Assembly: GCF_019100495.1 (NCBI RefSeq)
Contig: NZ_JAHRVA010000001.1
Span: 248,001-312,000 of the forward strand
DNA from: Falsochrobactrum tianjinense
GTDB taxonomy: Bacteria > Pseudomonadota > Alphaproteobacteria > Rhizobiales > Rhizobiaceae
Length of the DNA stretch: 64,000 nucleotides
Reading direction: 5' to 3'
Below, piece by piece: positions 50,136-59,209 of this stretch. The notes beneath the pieces were generated by a model that was given only the letters and a program-made list of their open reading frames with translations, was not told the DNA's origin and ran no database searches. Both the position numbers and the translations under genes were made by a program. How positions within the stretch are numbered: position 1 is the first letter of the stretch; each line of letters begins with the position of its first letter.

Positions 50136-51260
50136 ATGTCAGACCAGAACACAAACTCATCGTCCGCAGGCGAAGGCCGCAGCGAGACGCAGGACCCCGA
50201 AGGACAAAGTACGCAGCGGCCGCTGGCCGAAAAGCGCTCCCTTTTGTCGAATATTTTCCCCTTCATGCGCGCACGCCAATCCTCCACCTTGCGCGAGGAT
50301 CTGGCCGATGCCCTTTCCTCCACGACAAGCGAGCAGGGCGCTGCTTTCTCGCCTGAAGAAAAGGCGATGCTGCATAACATCCTGCGCCTGCGCGAAATCC
50401 GCGTCGAGGATGTGATGATCCCGCGCGCCGATGTCGAGGCCATTGAGATCGCCACGCCGCTGTGGGAAGCACTCGAACTGTTCGAAACATCGGGCCGTTC
50501 GCGCATGCCGGTCTATGCCGAAACGCTGGACGACCCGCGCGGCATGATCCATATCCGTGACGTGCTCAACTTCATCACGCGGCAGGCGCGCCAGAAGACG
50601 ACCCGCCGCAGCACGACGCGCAAGCCGCCGGAAGGCCGAAACGCCCCGATATTCGACATGAGCCGCATCGATCTGTCCAAGACGATTGGCGAGCTTAATC
50701 TCATGCGCAAGGTCCTGTTCGTGCCGCCATCCATGATGGCCAGCGGGCTGATGGCGCGCATGCAGGCAAGCCATATCCAGATGGCGCTGGTCATCGACGA
50801 GTATGGCGGCACGGATGGCCTGGTATCGCTGGAAGACATTGTCGAAATGGTCGTGGGCGATATTGAAGACGAGCATGACGACGAAGAAATCATGATCGCG
50901 GAAGAAGCTGATGGCGTGTTCGTTGTCGATGCCCGCGCGGACCTCGACGAATTGTCCGAAAAGATCGGCCCGTCCTTTGAGGTGGGTGAGCACGGCGATG
51001 ACGTTGACACGGTTGGCGGCCTCATCTTCTCGGTTCTGGGCCGTATTCCGGTGCGCGGCGAAGTCGTGCAAGCGGTGCAAGGCTACGAATTTCATGTGCT
51101 GGATGTCGATCCGCGCCGCGTGAAGAAGGTGCGCATTGTGCCGCTTTCCGAAGCTCATCGTCGCAGGCAGCAGCGCGCGGCAGGCTCCGTCAAATCCGAT
51201 GATTCTCCCGAGGAGCAAGCGCCCGAAAGCCTGCCTGAAAACTCCAAAGAGGCCGGATGA
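50136..51260 (+). CDS. CorC/HlyC-family CBS-domain protein
   Basis: 374 residues. Two CBS domains at about 85-210 (VMIPRADVEAIEIATPLWEALELFE; MQASHIQMALVIDEYGGTDGLVSLEDIVEMVVGDI) and a C-terminal CorC_HlyC domain (about 250-330: FVVDARADLDELSEKIG, VGGLIFSVLGRIPVRGEVV). The N-terminal transmembrane domain of longer family members is absent. Associated with Mg/Co efflux or ion homeostasis. Starts 2 nt after the ybeY stop at ATG 50136. Confidence 0.92.
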   Translation: MSDQNTNSSSAGEGRSETQDPEGQSTQRPLAEKRSLLSNIFPFMRARQSSTLREDLADALSSTTSEQGAAFSPEEKAMLHNILRLREIRVEDVMIPRADVEAIEIATPLWEALELFETSGRSRMPVYAETLDDPRGMIHIRDVLNFITRQARQKTTRRSTTRKPPEGRNAPIFDMSRIDLSKTIGELNLMRKVLFVPPSMMASGLMARMQASHIQMALVIDEYGGTDGLVSLEDIVEMVVGDIEDEHDDEEIMIAEEADGVFVVDARADLDELSEKIGPSFEVGEHGDDVDTVGGLIFSVLGRIPVRGEVVQAVQGYEFHVLDVDPRRVKKVRIVPLSEAHRRRQQRAAGSVKSDDSPEEQAPESLPENSKEAG

Positions 51261-52852
51261 TCGAAAGGCTGGCGGGGAGGGGCAGGTCTTTGAGCGGCTG
51301 GCATCGTGCGCTGGCCGCTTTTCTATGTGGCGCTTTCGCCATCCTGACGCAGCCGCCCTTCGATATTCTTTTTGCGGGTTTTCTCGCCTTTCCAATCCTC
51401 GTCTGGCTCATTGATAGCGCCAGACCTGACCCCGACAAGGGGTTGATCCGCCGCTTCTTGCCCGCAGCGATGATCGGCTGGTGGTTTGGCTTTGGTTATT
51501 TCGTGGCGGGCCTGTGGTGGATCGGGGCTGCACTTCTGGTCGATGCGGAGCAGTTCGCCTGGGCCTTGCCGCTCGCGGTTCTGGGTCTGCCCGCTTTCCT
51601 GGCCTTGTTTTATGCTTGTGCGGCGATGGTCGCGCGGCTGTTCTGGTCGGACGGTCTGGGGCGTATTCTCGCGCTCGCGCTGGGTTTCGGCTTTGCCGAA
51701 TGGCTGCGCACATTTCTTTTTACCGGCTTTCCATGGAATGCGCTGGGCTATGCCCTCATGCCCACGCCTCTGCTGATGCAGTCGTCAGCCATTGCCGGGT
51801 TGGCCGGCATGAGCGCGCTCGCAGCCTTCCTGTTTGCGGCTCCCGCTCTGCTCGCAGGCGGGCGGCTGGCAAGGAGCGGCATGGTTCTGGCGCTGGGCCT
51901 TGCCGCCGGTCATGTCGGCTATGGCGCATGGGTGCTGGCGAAAGCCCCTGCAATCGGGGCAGACGACACAACGCTGTCGGTGCGCATTGTGCAGCCTTCC
52001 ATCACGCAGAGCCTCAAATGGGATGACGGGGAAAAACGTGCGATCTTCGATAAATTCATCGCCATGTCGGAGCAGCCGCCCGCTGCGGGCAAGCCGGTGC
52101 CTGATGTGATCGTCTGGCCGGAAACCGCGGTTCCCTATATATTGTCGTCAACGCCTGAAGCACTTACGCGCATTGCGCACACAGTGACGGATGAGCAGGT
52201 TCTGCTGACCGGCGCAGTGCGCGAGGAAACCGTACCCCGGCGCGAGTCGCGCTATTACAATTCCATATTGGCCATCGACACGCGCGGCAGGGTTACGGAT
52301 TATTCTGACAAGGTCCATCTGGTTCCTTTTGGCGAATACCTGCCCTTCGAGCGTTGGCTGCGCAGTCTGGGCCTTCAGGAAGTGGTCGAGATGCCGGGCG
52401 GTTTCACCCCGGCCCGGGCGCGCCATGCGATTAATGTCATGGAAGGGCAGACCTTCCTGCCGCTGATCTGTTACGAGGCGATTTTTCCCGGCGAGCTTGG
52501 CTATACGGGCCGCAAGCCGACCGCTATCGTCAATGTCACCAACGATGCCTGGTATGGCGACACGCCGGGACCGCATCAGCATTTCCGGCAGGCGCAGGTC
52601 AGGAGTGTTGAACAAGGACTGCCGCTGGTGCGCGCCGCCAATAACGGCGTGTCTGCCATAGTGGATGCTTATGGTCGAATCACCGAGGAACTGCCGCTCG
52701 ATGCTGTGGGAGTCATCGACGCCTATCTGCCGCAGGCGCATGTCCCATTTTGGGGCAGGTCGCCTGGAGTGAAACAGACGCTTGTGATACTATTAACCCT
52801 ACTGTCGGCATGCTTGTGGTTGCGACTGCCATTTAGCAGGCGTTTTCATTGA
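51257..52852 (+). CDS. lnt: Apolipoprotein N-acyltransferase
   Basis: 531-residue inner-membrane enzyme that N-acylates the cysteine of lipoproteins. Several N-terminal membrane helices (about 12-205), then the nitrilase-like periplasmic domain with Glu in WPETAVPY, Lys in DKVHLVPFGEYLPFE and Cys in LICYEAIFPGELG, and a C-terminal helix (TLVILLTLLSACLWLRL). ATG overlaps the corC stop (ATGA). Confidence 0.95.
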   Translation: MIERLAGRGRSLSGWHRALAAFLCGAFAILTQPPFDILFAGFLAFPILVWLIDSARPDPDKGLIRRFLPAAMIGWWFGFGYFVAGLWWIGAALLVDAEQFAWALPLAVLGLPAFLALFYACAAMVARLFWSDGLGRILALALGFGFAEWLRTFLFTGFPWNALGYALMPTPLLMQSSAIAGLAGMSALAAFLFAAPALLAGGRLARSGMVLALGLAAGHVGYGAWVLAKAPAIGADDTTLSVRIVQPSITQSLKWDDGEKRAIFDKFIAMSEQPPAAGKPVPDVIVWPETAVPYILSSTPEALTRIAHTVTDEQVLLTGAVREETVPRRESRYYNSILAIDTRGRVTDYSDKVHLVPFGEYLPFERWLRSLGLQEVVEMPGGFTPARARHAINVMEGQTFLPLICYEAIFPGELGYTGRKPTAIVNVTNDAWYGDTPGPHQHFRQAQVRSVEQGLPLVRAANNGVSAIVDAYGRITEELPLDAVGVIDAYLPQAHVPFWGRSPGVKQTLVILLTLLSACLWLRLPFSRRFH

Positions 52853-52996
52853 CATGCTAATTCTGTTAAGCTGTATATTGTGGATACGATGGTTCTCCGT
52901 GCAAAACCGTCGGATTACCTCCCGCTATTGGATATTACCCTGTTCGAATGAATGGGGCATGAATGAAAGCTCGCAGCCGCGAGGAGTAACAGCTGT

Positions 52997-53407
52997 ATGA
53001 TTGAGAATAAGAAGAAACCCAATCCTATCGACGTGCATGTCGGCAGCCGTATCCGTCTTCGCCGTAATATGCTGGGTCTCAGTCAGGAAAAGCTCGGTGA
53101 AAGCCTTGGCATTACCTTTCAGCAGATCCAAAAATACGAAAAAGGCACCAATCGCGTGGGGGCCAGCCGCCTTCAGGCGATCTCGTCGGTTCTGACGGTG
53201 CCGGTTTCCTTTTTTTTCGAGGATGCGCCTGGTTCCGGCATTGCGGGGCAGGGCGGTTTTGCTGAAGATAACGAGGCGACCTATGTCGTCGATTTTCTGA
53301 ATTCCAATGAAGGTGTGCAGCTTACCCGCGCATTTACCCGGATTTCCGATCCCAAAGTCCGCCGCAAGATCATCGATCTGGTGAAGTCGCTTGCCGATGG
53401 TGAATGA
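52997..53407 (+). CDS. XRE-family HTH regulator (PhrR/PraR-like)
   Basis: 136 residues. Cro/CI-type helix-turn-helix at about 13-68 (GSRIRLRRNMLGLSQEKLGESLGITFQQIQKYEKGTNRV), followed by SRLQAISSVLTVPVSFFFEDAP and a C-terminal 'TRISDPKVRRKIIDLVKSLA'. The sequence and the position between lnt and metK match the PhrR/PraR regulators of rhizobia, which respond to acid or affect biofilm and rhizosphere genes (family knowledge). 144 bp separate it from lnt. Confidence 0.9.
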   Translation: MIENKKKPNPIDVHVGSRIRLRRNMLGLSQEKLGESLGITFQQIQKYEKGTNRVGASRLQAISSVLTVPVSFFFEDAPGSGIAGQGGFAEDNEATYVVDFLNSNEGVQLTRAFTRISDPKVRRKIIDLVKSLADGE

Positions 53408-53515
53408 TTGGGGCGAATAATCGCTGGCTTTCCGGAAGATTTTTTCCTGTAAGTCGCCGCCACGACAAGAATATGCATTGACGGTTTATTCCCAACTTCG
53501 CTAACACATTGGTGT

Positions 53516-53566
53516 GCCCGGATCCTATTCCGGGCGCTACTGTGTTTCCATGACGGGCATTGGCTC
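53516..53566 (+). other. Structured leader upstream of metK, possible regulatory RNA
   Basis: GCCCGGA (53516-53522) pairs with TCCGGGC (53529-53535), and GACGG (about 53552-53556) pairs with CCGTC (about 53566-53570) just before the ribosome site of metK. SAM-sensing leaders are known upstream of some alphaproteobacterial methionine genes, but I cannot match these hairpins to a defined riboswitch class. Confidence 0.3.
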
Positions 53567-53592
53567 CGTCGGATTTTCAAGAGGGGTTACCC

Positions 53593-54861
53593 GTGTCGCG
53601 CAGTTCTTATCTCTTCACCAGTGAATCGGTGTCCGAAGGCCATCCGGACAAGGTTTGCGACCGTATTTCCGATGAAATCGTGGACATGATCTATAAGGAA
53701 GCGCGCCGCTCCGGCGTCGACCCCTGGTCGGTCCGCGTTGCCTGCGAAACGCTTGCCACCACCAACCGCGTGGTTATCGCCGGTGAAGTGCGGGTGCCGG
53801 AAACTTTCCTGAAGAAGAATAAGGACGGCTCAATCCTCAAGGATGCCGCCGGTCACCCGGTCATCAATCCATCGCGCTTCCGTTCGGCGGCGCGCAAGGC
53901 GATCCGCGAAATTGGATACGAACAGGACGGCTTCAACTGGCGTACGGTGAAGATCGACGTGCTGCTGCATCCGCAATCAGCGGATATCGCGCAGGGCGTG
54001 GATAATGCTGCCGACCGTCAGGGCGAGGAAGGTGCTGGCGATCAGGGCATCATGTTTGGCTATGCCTGCCGCGAGACACCTGACCTCATGCCCGCGCCGA
54101 TCTACTATTCTCACAAGATTCTGGAAAAGCTGTCAGAAGCCCGTCATAAGGGCGAAGGCGATCCTGGCAAGCTCGGCCCTGACGCCAAGAGCCAGGTGAC
54201 GGTGCGTTATGAGGACGGAAAAGCTGCGGAAGTTACGCAGATCGTCCTTTCGACGCAGCATCTGGATGCGAGCTGGGATTCGAACAAAGTACGCTCCGTC
54301 GTCGAGCCTTACATCCGCGAGGCTTTGGGCGACCTGCCGATAGCCGATGATTGCAACTGGTATATCAATCCGACCGGGAAATTCGTCATTGGCGGTCCCG
54401 ACGGTGATGCCGGACTTACGGGCCGCAAGATCATCGTGGACACCTATGGCGGCGCGGCCCCTCATGGCGGCGGCGCTTTTTCGGGCAAGGATACGACAAA
54501 GGTCGACCGTTCCGCAGCCTATGCTGCGCGTTATCTCGCCAAGAATGTGGTTGCCGCCGATCTTGCTGAGCGCTGCACCATTCAGCTTTCCTATGCCATC
54601 GGCGTCGCCCAGCCGCTTTCGGTCTATGTCGACCTGCATGGTACGGGCAAGGTTGCTGAATCCGCTGTCGAGGATGCGCTGCGCCATGTGATGGATCTTT
54701 CTCCGAGCGGCATCCGCAAGCATCTTGACCTCAACAAGCCGATCTACGCCAAGACCTCGTCCTATGGCCATTTCGGTCGCAAGCCGGGGCGTGACGGGTC
54801 TTTCTCGTGGGAGAAGACCGATCTGACCAAGGCTTTGAAGGCGGCCCTACGGCCTGATTGA
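53593..54861 (+). CDS. metK: S-adenosylmethionine synthetase
   Basis: 422 residues; makes S-adenosylmethionine from methionine and ATP. Signatures [35 protein letters not shown] and [23 protein letters not shown]. The start is GTG 53593 (V-S-R-S-S-Y-L-F-T), with GAGGGG 7 nt upstream; the longer frame from 53560 adds 11 residues not expected in the family. trmB follows after 3 nt. Confidence 0.96.
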   Translation: MSRSSYLFTSESVSEGHPDKVCDRISDEIVDMIYKEARRSGVDPWSVRVACETLATTNRVVIAGEVRVPETFLKKNKDGSILKDAAGHPVINPSRFRSAARKAIREIGYEQDGFNWRTVKIDVLLHPQSADIAQGVDNAADRQGEEGAGDQGIMFGYACRETPDLMPAPIYYSHKILEKLSEARHKGEGDPGKLGPDAKSQVTVRYEDGKAAEVTQIVLSTQHLDASWDSNKVRSVVEPYIREALGDLPIADDCNWYINPTGKFVIGGPDGDAGLTGRKIIVDTYGGAAPHGGGAFSGKDTTKVDRSAAYAARYLAKNVVAADLAERCTIQLSYAIGVAQPLSVYVDLHGTGKVAESAVEDALRHVMDLSPSGIRKHLDLNKPIYAKTSSYGHFGRKPGRDGSFSWEKTDLTKALKAALRPD

Positions 54862-54864
54862 TTT

Positions 54865-55566
54865 ATGATCGATGAACCCCACCCAACACGCGCGGCCGGA
54901 AATTTCTTCGGCCGCCGTCACGGCAAACCGCTCCGCCAGCATCAGAGCGAGCTGTTTGAAAACCTGCTGCCGCGTCTGAAACTCGATCCCGGCCAGCCCG
55001 CGCCGCAGGATCTTCGCACATTGTTCGATGCGCCGGTCGAAAAAGTGCGTATGGAAATCGGTTTTGGCGGCGGTGAGCATCTGCACCACGAGACGGGCCG
55101 CTGCTCGCAAACGGGTTTCATCGGTATCGAACCTTTCATCAATGGCATGGCGAAAATGCTGACGGCGCTGGACACGGAGCCGCGCCCCAATCTGCGCCTC
55201 TATGATGAGGACGCGACAGCGGTTCTCGACTGGCTGCCGGATGCCTCGCTGTCGGGTATCGATCTGTTCTACCCCGACCCATGGCCCAAGCGTCGCCATT
55301 GGAAACGCCGTTTCGTCAGCGATGCCAATCTCGACCGTTTTGCGCGTGTGCTCAAGCCGGGTTCGAAATTCCGCTTTGCTTCCGACATCGAACATTATGT
55401 CAACTGGACGCTCCAGCATTGCCGCTGGCACGATGCCTTCGACTGGCAGGCGAAAGGCCCCGCCGACTGGAACGGCGCCTATGAAGGCTGGCCCGGAACC
55501 CGTTACGAGGCTAAGGCGTTTCGCGAAGGCCGCCGCGCTGCCTATCTGACTTTCATCAGAAAGTGA
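54865..55566 (+). CDS. trmB: tRNA (guanine-N7-)-methyltransferase
   Basis: 233 residues. SAM-binding [11 protein letters not shown], then [14 protein letters not shown], the diagnostic [17 protein letters not shown] and the C-terminal FEIPLCF-free variant [17 protein letters not shown]. Methylates G46 of tRNA. Follows metK by 3 nt. Confidence 0.94.
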   Translation: MIDEPHPTRAAGNFFGRRHGKPLRQHQSELFENLLPRLKLDPGQPAPQDLRTLFDAPVEKVRMEIGFGGGEHLHHETGRCSQTGFIGIEPFINGMAKMLTALDTEPRPNLRLYDEDATAVLDWLPDASLSGIDLFYPDPWPKRRHWKRRFVSDANLDRFARVLKPGSKFRFASDIEHYVNWTLQHCRWHDAFDWQAKGPADWNGAYEGWPGTRYEAKAFREGRRAAYLTFIRK

Positions 55567-55640
55567 AACAATACGGGCGCGGCTCTTGAAAAAAGCAGCG
55601 CTTGCTGGTATATAACTCTCAAATTCTTGGTCGTTAGAAC

Positions 55641-55672
55641 AAGAGTGGGTCCACCCGGTCCCGCTCTTTTTT
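55641..55672 (+). terminator. Terminator/attenuator-like hairpin in the rimP leader
   Basis: AAGAGTGGG (55641-55649) pairs with CCCGCTCTT (55660-55668; one G-U pair), followed by TTTT. It could end the metK-trmB transcript or attenuate the rimP-nusA-infB operon, whose leaders are attenuated in other bacteria (established for enterobacteria). Which role applies cannot be decided from sequence. Confidence 0.65.
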
Positions 55673-55725
55673 GTTACCTGCGGCCCTGTAAATGAGCTTT
55701 ATCGGCCCCTTCGAGAGGTTTTGAG

Positions 55726-56415
55726 TTGACGGAACAGGATCAGACAGACCAGGTGCAGACGCCCGATTCCGGCGCACCCGATTCCGGTGTAAATGAGCGC
55801 ATTCTGCGCGAAACAGGTGTCGATGCGAAAGTGGCGGACGTTGTTGAGCCGGTCCTCAACACGCTGGGTTTCCGTCTGGTGCGCGTTCGCCTGTCCGGCC
55901 TGAACGGTCAGACCCTGCAGATCATGGCCGAGCGTCCGGATGGCACGATGACGGTCGAGGATTGCGAGCTGGTCAGCCGTACGGTTTCGCCGGTGCTTGA
56001 TGTGGAAGATCCGGTTAGCGGAAAATATCACCTGGAGATTTCCTCGCCTGGCATCGACCGTCCGCTGGTACGCAAGTCGGACTTTGCCGATTGGGCAGGG
56101 CATATCGCCAAAGTGGAAACCTCGGCCATGCATGAGGGTCGCCGCAAGTTCCGTGGCCGTATCGTGATTGGTGATACGGATTCAGTTACGATCGAGAGCG
56201 ATCAGATATCCTATGGCAATGAGCCTGTGGTGCGTATTCCGTTCGACCTGATTTCGGATGCGCGTCTGATCTTGACCGACGATCTGATCCGCGATGCGCT
56301 GCGCAGGGACAAGGCCCTGCGTGAAGGCCGCATTCCCGGTGATGATCTGGGCAGTGATCCAAGCAACGACACGCAAGAAGCCGCGCCCGGAGAAGCAGAC
56401 GCGGAAAAGAAATAA
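55726..56415 (+). CDS. rimP: Ribosome maturation factor RimP
   Basis: 229 residues. N-terminal RimP domain ([57 protein letters not shown]) and a C-terminal SH3-like domain ([31 protein letters not shown]), with an acidic tail. Needed for 30S assembly. TTG start at 55726 with GAGAGG 9 nt upstream. First gene of the rimP-nusA-ylxR-infB group. Confidence 0.93.
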   Translation: MTEQDQTDQVQTPDSGAPDSGVNERILRETGVDAKVADVVEPVLNTLGFRLVRVRLSGLNGQTLQIMAERPDGTMTVEDCELVSRTVSPVLDVEDPVSGKYHLEISSPGIDRPLVRKSDFADWAGHIAKVETSAMHEGRRKFRGRIVIGDTDSVTIESDQISYGNEPVVRIPFDLISDARLILTDDLIRDALRRDKALREGRIPGDDLGSDPSNDTQEAAPGEADAEKK

Positions 56416-56469
56416 GTTTCAGGCATCCGGTATCTGGAAAATACCGGATGCGTCACCAAGGAGAGACCT

Positions 56470-58092
56470 ATGGCAGTCAGTGCAAACAGGCTGGAACTTC
56501 TACAGATCGCCGATGCTGTTGCGCGCGAGAAGTCGATTGACCGTGAAATCGTCCTTGCGGCCATGGCCGATGCGATCCAGAAGGCGGCGCGTTCGCGCTA
56601 TGGCCAGGAAAGCAATATCCGCGCCGACATCAATGCAAAGTCCGGTGAGATCAAGCTCCAGCGCTTGCTCGAAGTGGTTGAGACTGTCGAGGATTACGCT
56701 ACGCAGATTTCGCTCTTCACTGCCCGCGACCGCAATCCCGACGCGCAGATTGGCGATTTTATCGCGGATCAGCTGCCGCCGATGGATTTTGGCCGCATCG
56801 CTGCCCAGTCGGCCAAGCAGGTTATCGTGCAGAAAGTGCGTGAAGCCGAGCGCGACCGCCAATATGACGAATTCAAGGATCGGGTCGGCGAGATCGTCAA
56901 CGGCACCGTCAAGCGCGTCGAATATGGCAATGTGATTGTCGATCTGGGTCGTGGCGAAGCCATCGTGCGCCGTGACGAACTGATCCCGCGTGAAGCTTTC
57001 CGCTATGGCGACCGTATCCGCGCCTATGTTTACGACGTGCGTCGTGAGCAGCGTGGTCCGCAGATTTTCCTCTCACGCACCCATCCGCAATTCATGGCGA
57101 AGCTCTTCGCCATGGAGGTGCCGGAAATCTATGACGGCATCATTGAGATCAGGTCGGTAGCCCGCGATCCAGGTTCGCGCGCCAAGATCGCCGTGGTGTC
57201 GCGTGATGCCTCCATTGATCCGGTTGGTGCCTGCGTGGGTATGCGCGGCAGCCGCGTTCAGGCGGTCGTGGCTGAACTTCAGGGCGAAAAGATCGATATC
57301 ATTCCATGGTCGCCCGATGCGGCTTCCTTCATCGTCAATGCGCTCCAGCCGGCGGAAGTCGCCAAGGTCGTGCTTGATGAAGATGCCGAACGTATTGAAG
57401 TTGTCGTCCCCAATGACCAACTATCACTTGCAATCGGTCGTCGCGGTCAGAACGTGCGCCTTGCTTCGCAGCTCACCGGCTGGGATATCGACATTCTCAC
57501 CGAAGACGAGGAATCCGAACGTCGCCAGAAAGAATTCGTCGAGCGTTCGAACCTCTTCATGGAAGCGCTCAATGTCGACGAGATGGTCGGCCAGGTTCTT
57601 GCTTCCGAAGGTTTTGCCTCTGTGGAAGAGCTTGCTTATGTGGAATTGAGCGAGATCGCTTCCATCGATGGTTTCGACGAGGACACGGCTGGCGAAATCC
57701 AGCAGCGCGCCCGCGAATATCTCGAGCGTATCGAAGCCGAGCAGGATGGCCGTCGCCAGGAATTGGGTGTCGAGGACGACCTGCGCGAATTGCCGGGCAT
57801 GACCACGGCGATGATGGTCGCGGTTGGCGAAGACGGCGTGAAGACCATTGAGGACTTCGCCGGTTATGCCGCCGACGATCTGGTGGGCTGGCGCGAGCGC
57901 AAGGAGGGTGACACCATTGCCCATGGCGGTGTGCTGTCGCCGTTCGATGTTTCGCGCGTCGATGCGGAACAGATGGTGCTGGCCGCGCGTTTGAAGGCAG
58001 GCTGGATTACCGAAGAGGAACTGGCCGCGGCGCAGGAAGCCGAGGAAACAGAAGAAGAGGCCGAAACGGGCGGTGAGGAAGCCGCTTCGTAA
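56470..58092 (+). CDS. nusA: Transcription termination/antitermination factor NusA
   Basis: 540 residues. N-terminal RNA-polymerase-binding domain (about 1-130), S1 domain (about 135-200: VGEIVNGTVKRVEYGNVIVDLGRGEAIV), two KH domains (about 210-350: DPVGACVGMRGSRVQAVVAELQGEKIDII; LSLAIGRRGQNVRLASQLTGWDIDI) and acidic C-terminal repeats (about 365-500) as in Gram-negative NusA. ATG preceded by AAGGAGAG. Confidence 0.96.
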   Translation: MAVSANRLELLQIADAVAREKSIDREIVLAAMADAIQKAARSRYGQESNIRADINAKSGEIKLQRLLEVVETVEDYATQISLFTARDRNPDAQIGDFIADQLPPMDFGRIAAQSAKQVIVQKVREAERDRQYDEFKDRVGEIVNGTVKRVEYGNVIVDLGRGEAIVRRDELIPREAFRYGDRIRAYVYDVRREQRGPQIFLSRTHPQFMAKLFAMEVPEIYDGIIEIRSVARDPGSRAKIAVVSRDASIDPVGACVGMRGSRVQAVVAELQGEKIDIIPWSPDAASFIVNALQPAEVAKVVLDEDAERIEVVVPNDQLSLAIGRRGQNVRLASQLTGWDIDILTEDEESERRQKEFVERSNLFMEALNVDEMVGQVLASEGFASVEELAYVELSEIASIDGFDEDTAGEIQQRAREYLERIEAEQDGRRQELGVEDDLRELPGMTTAMMVAVGEDGVKTIEDFAGYAADDLVGWRERKEGDTIAHGGVLSPFDVSRVDAEQMVLAARLKAGWITEEELAAAQEAEETEEEAETGGEEAAS

Positions 58093-58112
58093 CCGCGCTC
58101 AAATGCGTTATT

Positions 58113-58174
58113 CTTACGCCTGATGGATTTTAGGCGTAAGCTGGAGCGTTTCCAGCAAGTCTGGAACCGCTCCA
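58113..58174. repeat. Two adjacent palindromes downstream of nusA
   Basis: CTTACGCCT (58113-58121) with AGGCGTAAG (58132-58140) is a perfect 9-bp stem. Directly next to it, GGAGCGTTTCCAG (58142-58154) and CTGGAACCGCTCC (58160-58172) form a 13-bp stem with one mismatch. No T-run follows. With the 18-bp repeat at 58213-58230 this makes up a 279-bp repeat-rich gap before ylxR. Confidence 0.65.
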
Positions 58175-58212
58175 TCCCGCGGTTGAAGTGCGGTTCCGGC
58201 TCTGCTAGAGCA

Positions 58213-58230
58213 TTTCCAGCAAAAGTGCGT
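58213..58230 (+). repeat. 18-bp dispersed repeat copy 2
   Basis: Exact second occurrence of TTTCCAGCAAAAGTGCGT (copy 1 at 9795-9812), here between nusA and ylxR and preceded by TAGAGCA. Confidence 0.7.
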
Positions 58231-58371
58231 AGCGGCTTTGCGTTTGGATAATGCGGCAAAACAAGGTCCGAAGTGGTTCTTGTGATTTCGTAGCCAGCGT
58301 TACGGCGGGCTTTGAGATTTGAGTAGAATGTACGGCAGGGTAAGGCTTAATTTCGCGTGAGGCAGCAGGAT

Positions 58372-58983
58372 ATGAATGACAGAACCTGTATCGTCACGCG
58401 CCAAGCTGGTTCTGCCGATGATATGATCCGCTTCGTGGCCGGTCCAGACGGCTCGGTCGTGCCCGATCTCAAGCGCAACCTGCCGGGCAGGGGGTGCTGG
58501 GTGAAGGCCGAACGGCATCTGGTGGATGAGGCAGTCAGGCGCAAGCTTTTTGCGCGAGGGCTGAAGGACAGCGTGACGGCACAGGACGATCTCGGCGCAC
58601 TGGTGGATCAGTTGCTGACGAAATCGGCGCTGGGCAGTCTGGCTCTGGCGCGCAAGGCCGGTGCCGTGGTTTCCGGCTCGACCAAGGTCGATCAGGCGAT
58701 CCGCACGGGCGCTGCTGCCATGGTGCTGCATGCGCAGGAAGCCGCGACTGACGGAGTGCGCAAGCTCGATCAGGCGCGCCGGGTAGTGGTGCATATGGAT
58801 GGTCCCCAAATCCCGTCCTTTTCTCTTTTCACGGGAGAAGAAATGGATTTGGCATTTGGGAGCGGAAATGTGATACATGCTGCCGTGCTTGATGGGCAAG
58901 CGGCAGCGGGTGTTGTGCAACGGGTGCAATTATTGCACCGCTATCGTGGAGACGAGATGATTTCTCCACCAAAAAATGCATAG
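58372..58983 (+). CDS. YlxR-family (DUF448) RNA-binding protein with L7Ae-like domain
   Basis: 203 residues. N-terminal YlxR domain (about 1-85) with CIVTRQ and the hallmark LPGRGCWVKAERHLVDEAVRRKLF. Residues about 95-170 are an L7Ae/YlxQ-like domain (LLTKSALGSLALARKAGAVVSGSTKVDQAIR). The two are separate proteins in Firmicutes and fused in many alphaproteobacteria. Located between nusA and infB as usual. ATG 58372 follows GAGGCAGCAGGAT. Confidence 0.9.
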   Translation: MNDRTCIVTRQAGSADDMIRFVAGPDGSVVPDLKRNLPGRGCWVKAERHLVDEAVRRKLFARGLKDSVTAQDDLGALVDQLLTKSALGSLALARKAGAVVSGSTKVDQAIRTGAAAMVLHAQEAATDGVRKLDQARRVVVHMDGPQIPSFSLFTGEEMDLAFGSGNVIHAAVLDGQAAAGVVQRVQLLHRYRGDEMISPPKNA

Positions 58984-59209
58984 AAGGCAGGCAGGTCGGG
59001 CAGTTCGGCTGCTGCGATATGAATTAATGGAGCGGTTCTCTAAATTCCGGTAAGACGGGATCCGCTCTGGAGCATAATCGACAATTCGGCATATGTGCCG
59101 GAGTGATTATGCGCTGAAGTGGATGACTGGAGCGCTGTCCGAACTGATTTCATCGTTCTGGATGATGCTCGAGTAAAGCGGCAGAAGCTGCGAAGGAAAC
59201 GGAAACGTA

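Noticed and set aside
50157-51395. 412-codon minus-strand open frame
   Set aside because: Antisense to corC and the start of lnt, which have clear CBS and Lnt signatures.
53516-53535. SAM-II riboswitch upstream of metK
   Set aside because: Only a simple hairpin is evident; the pseudoknot sequence blocks expected of SAM-II are not recognisable, so it was listed only as an undefined structured leader.
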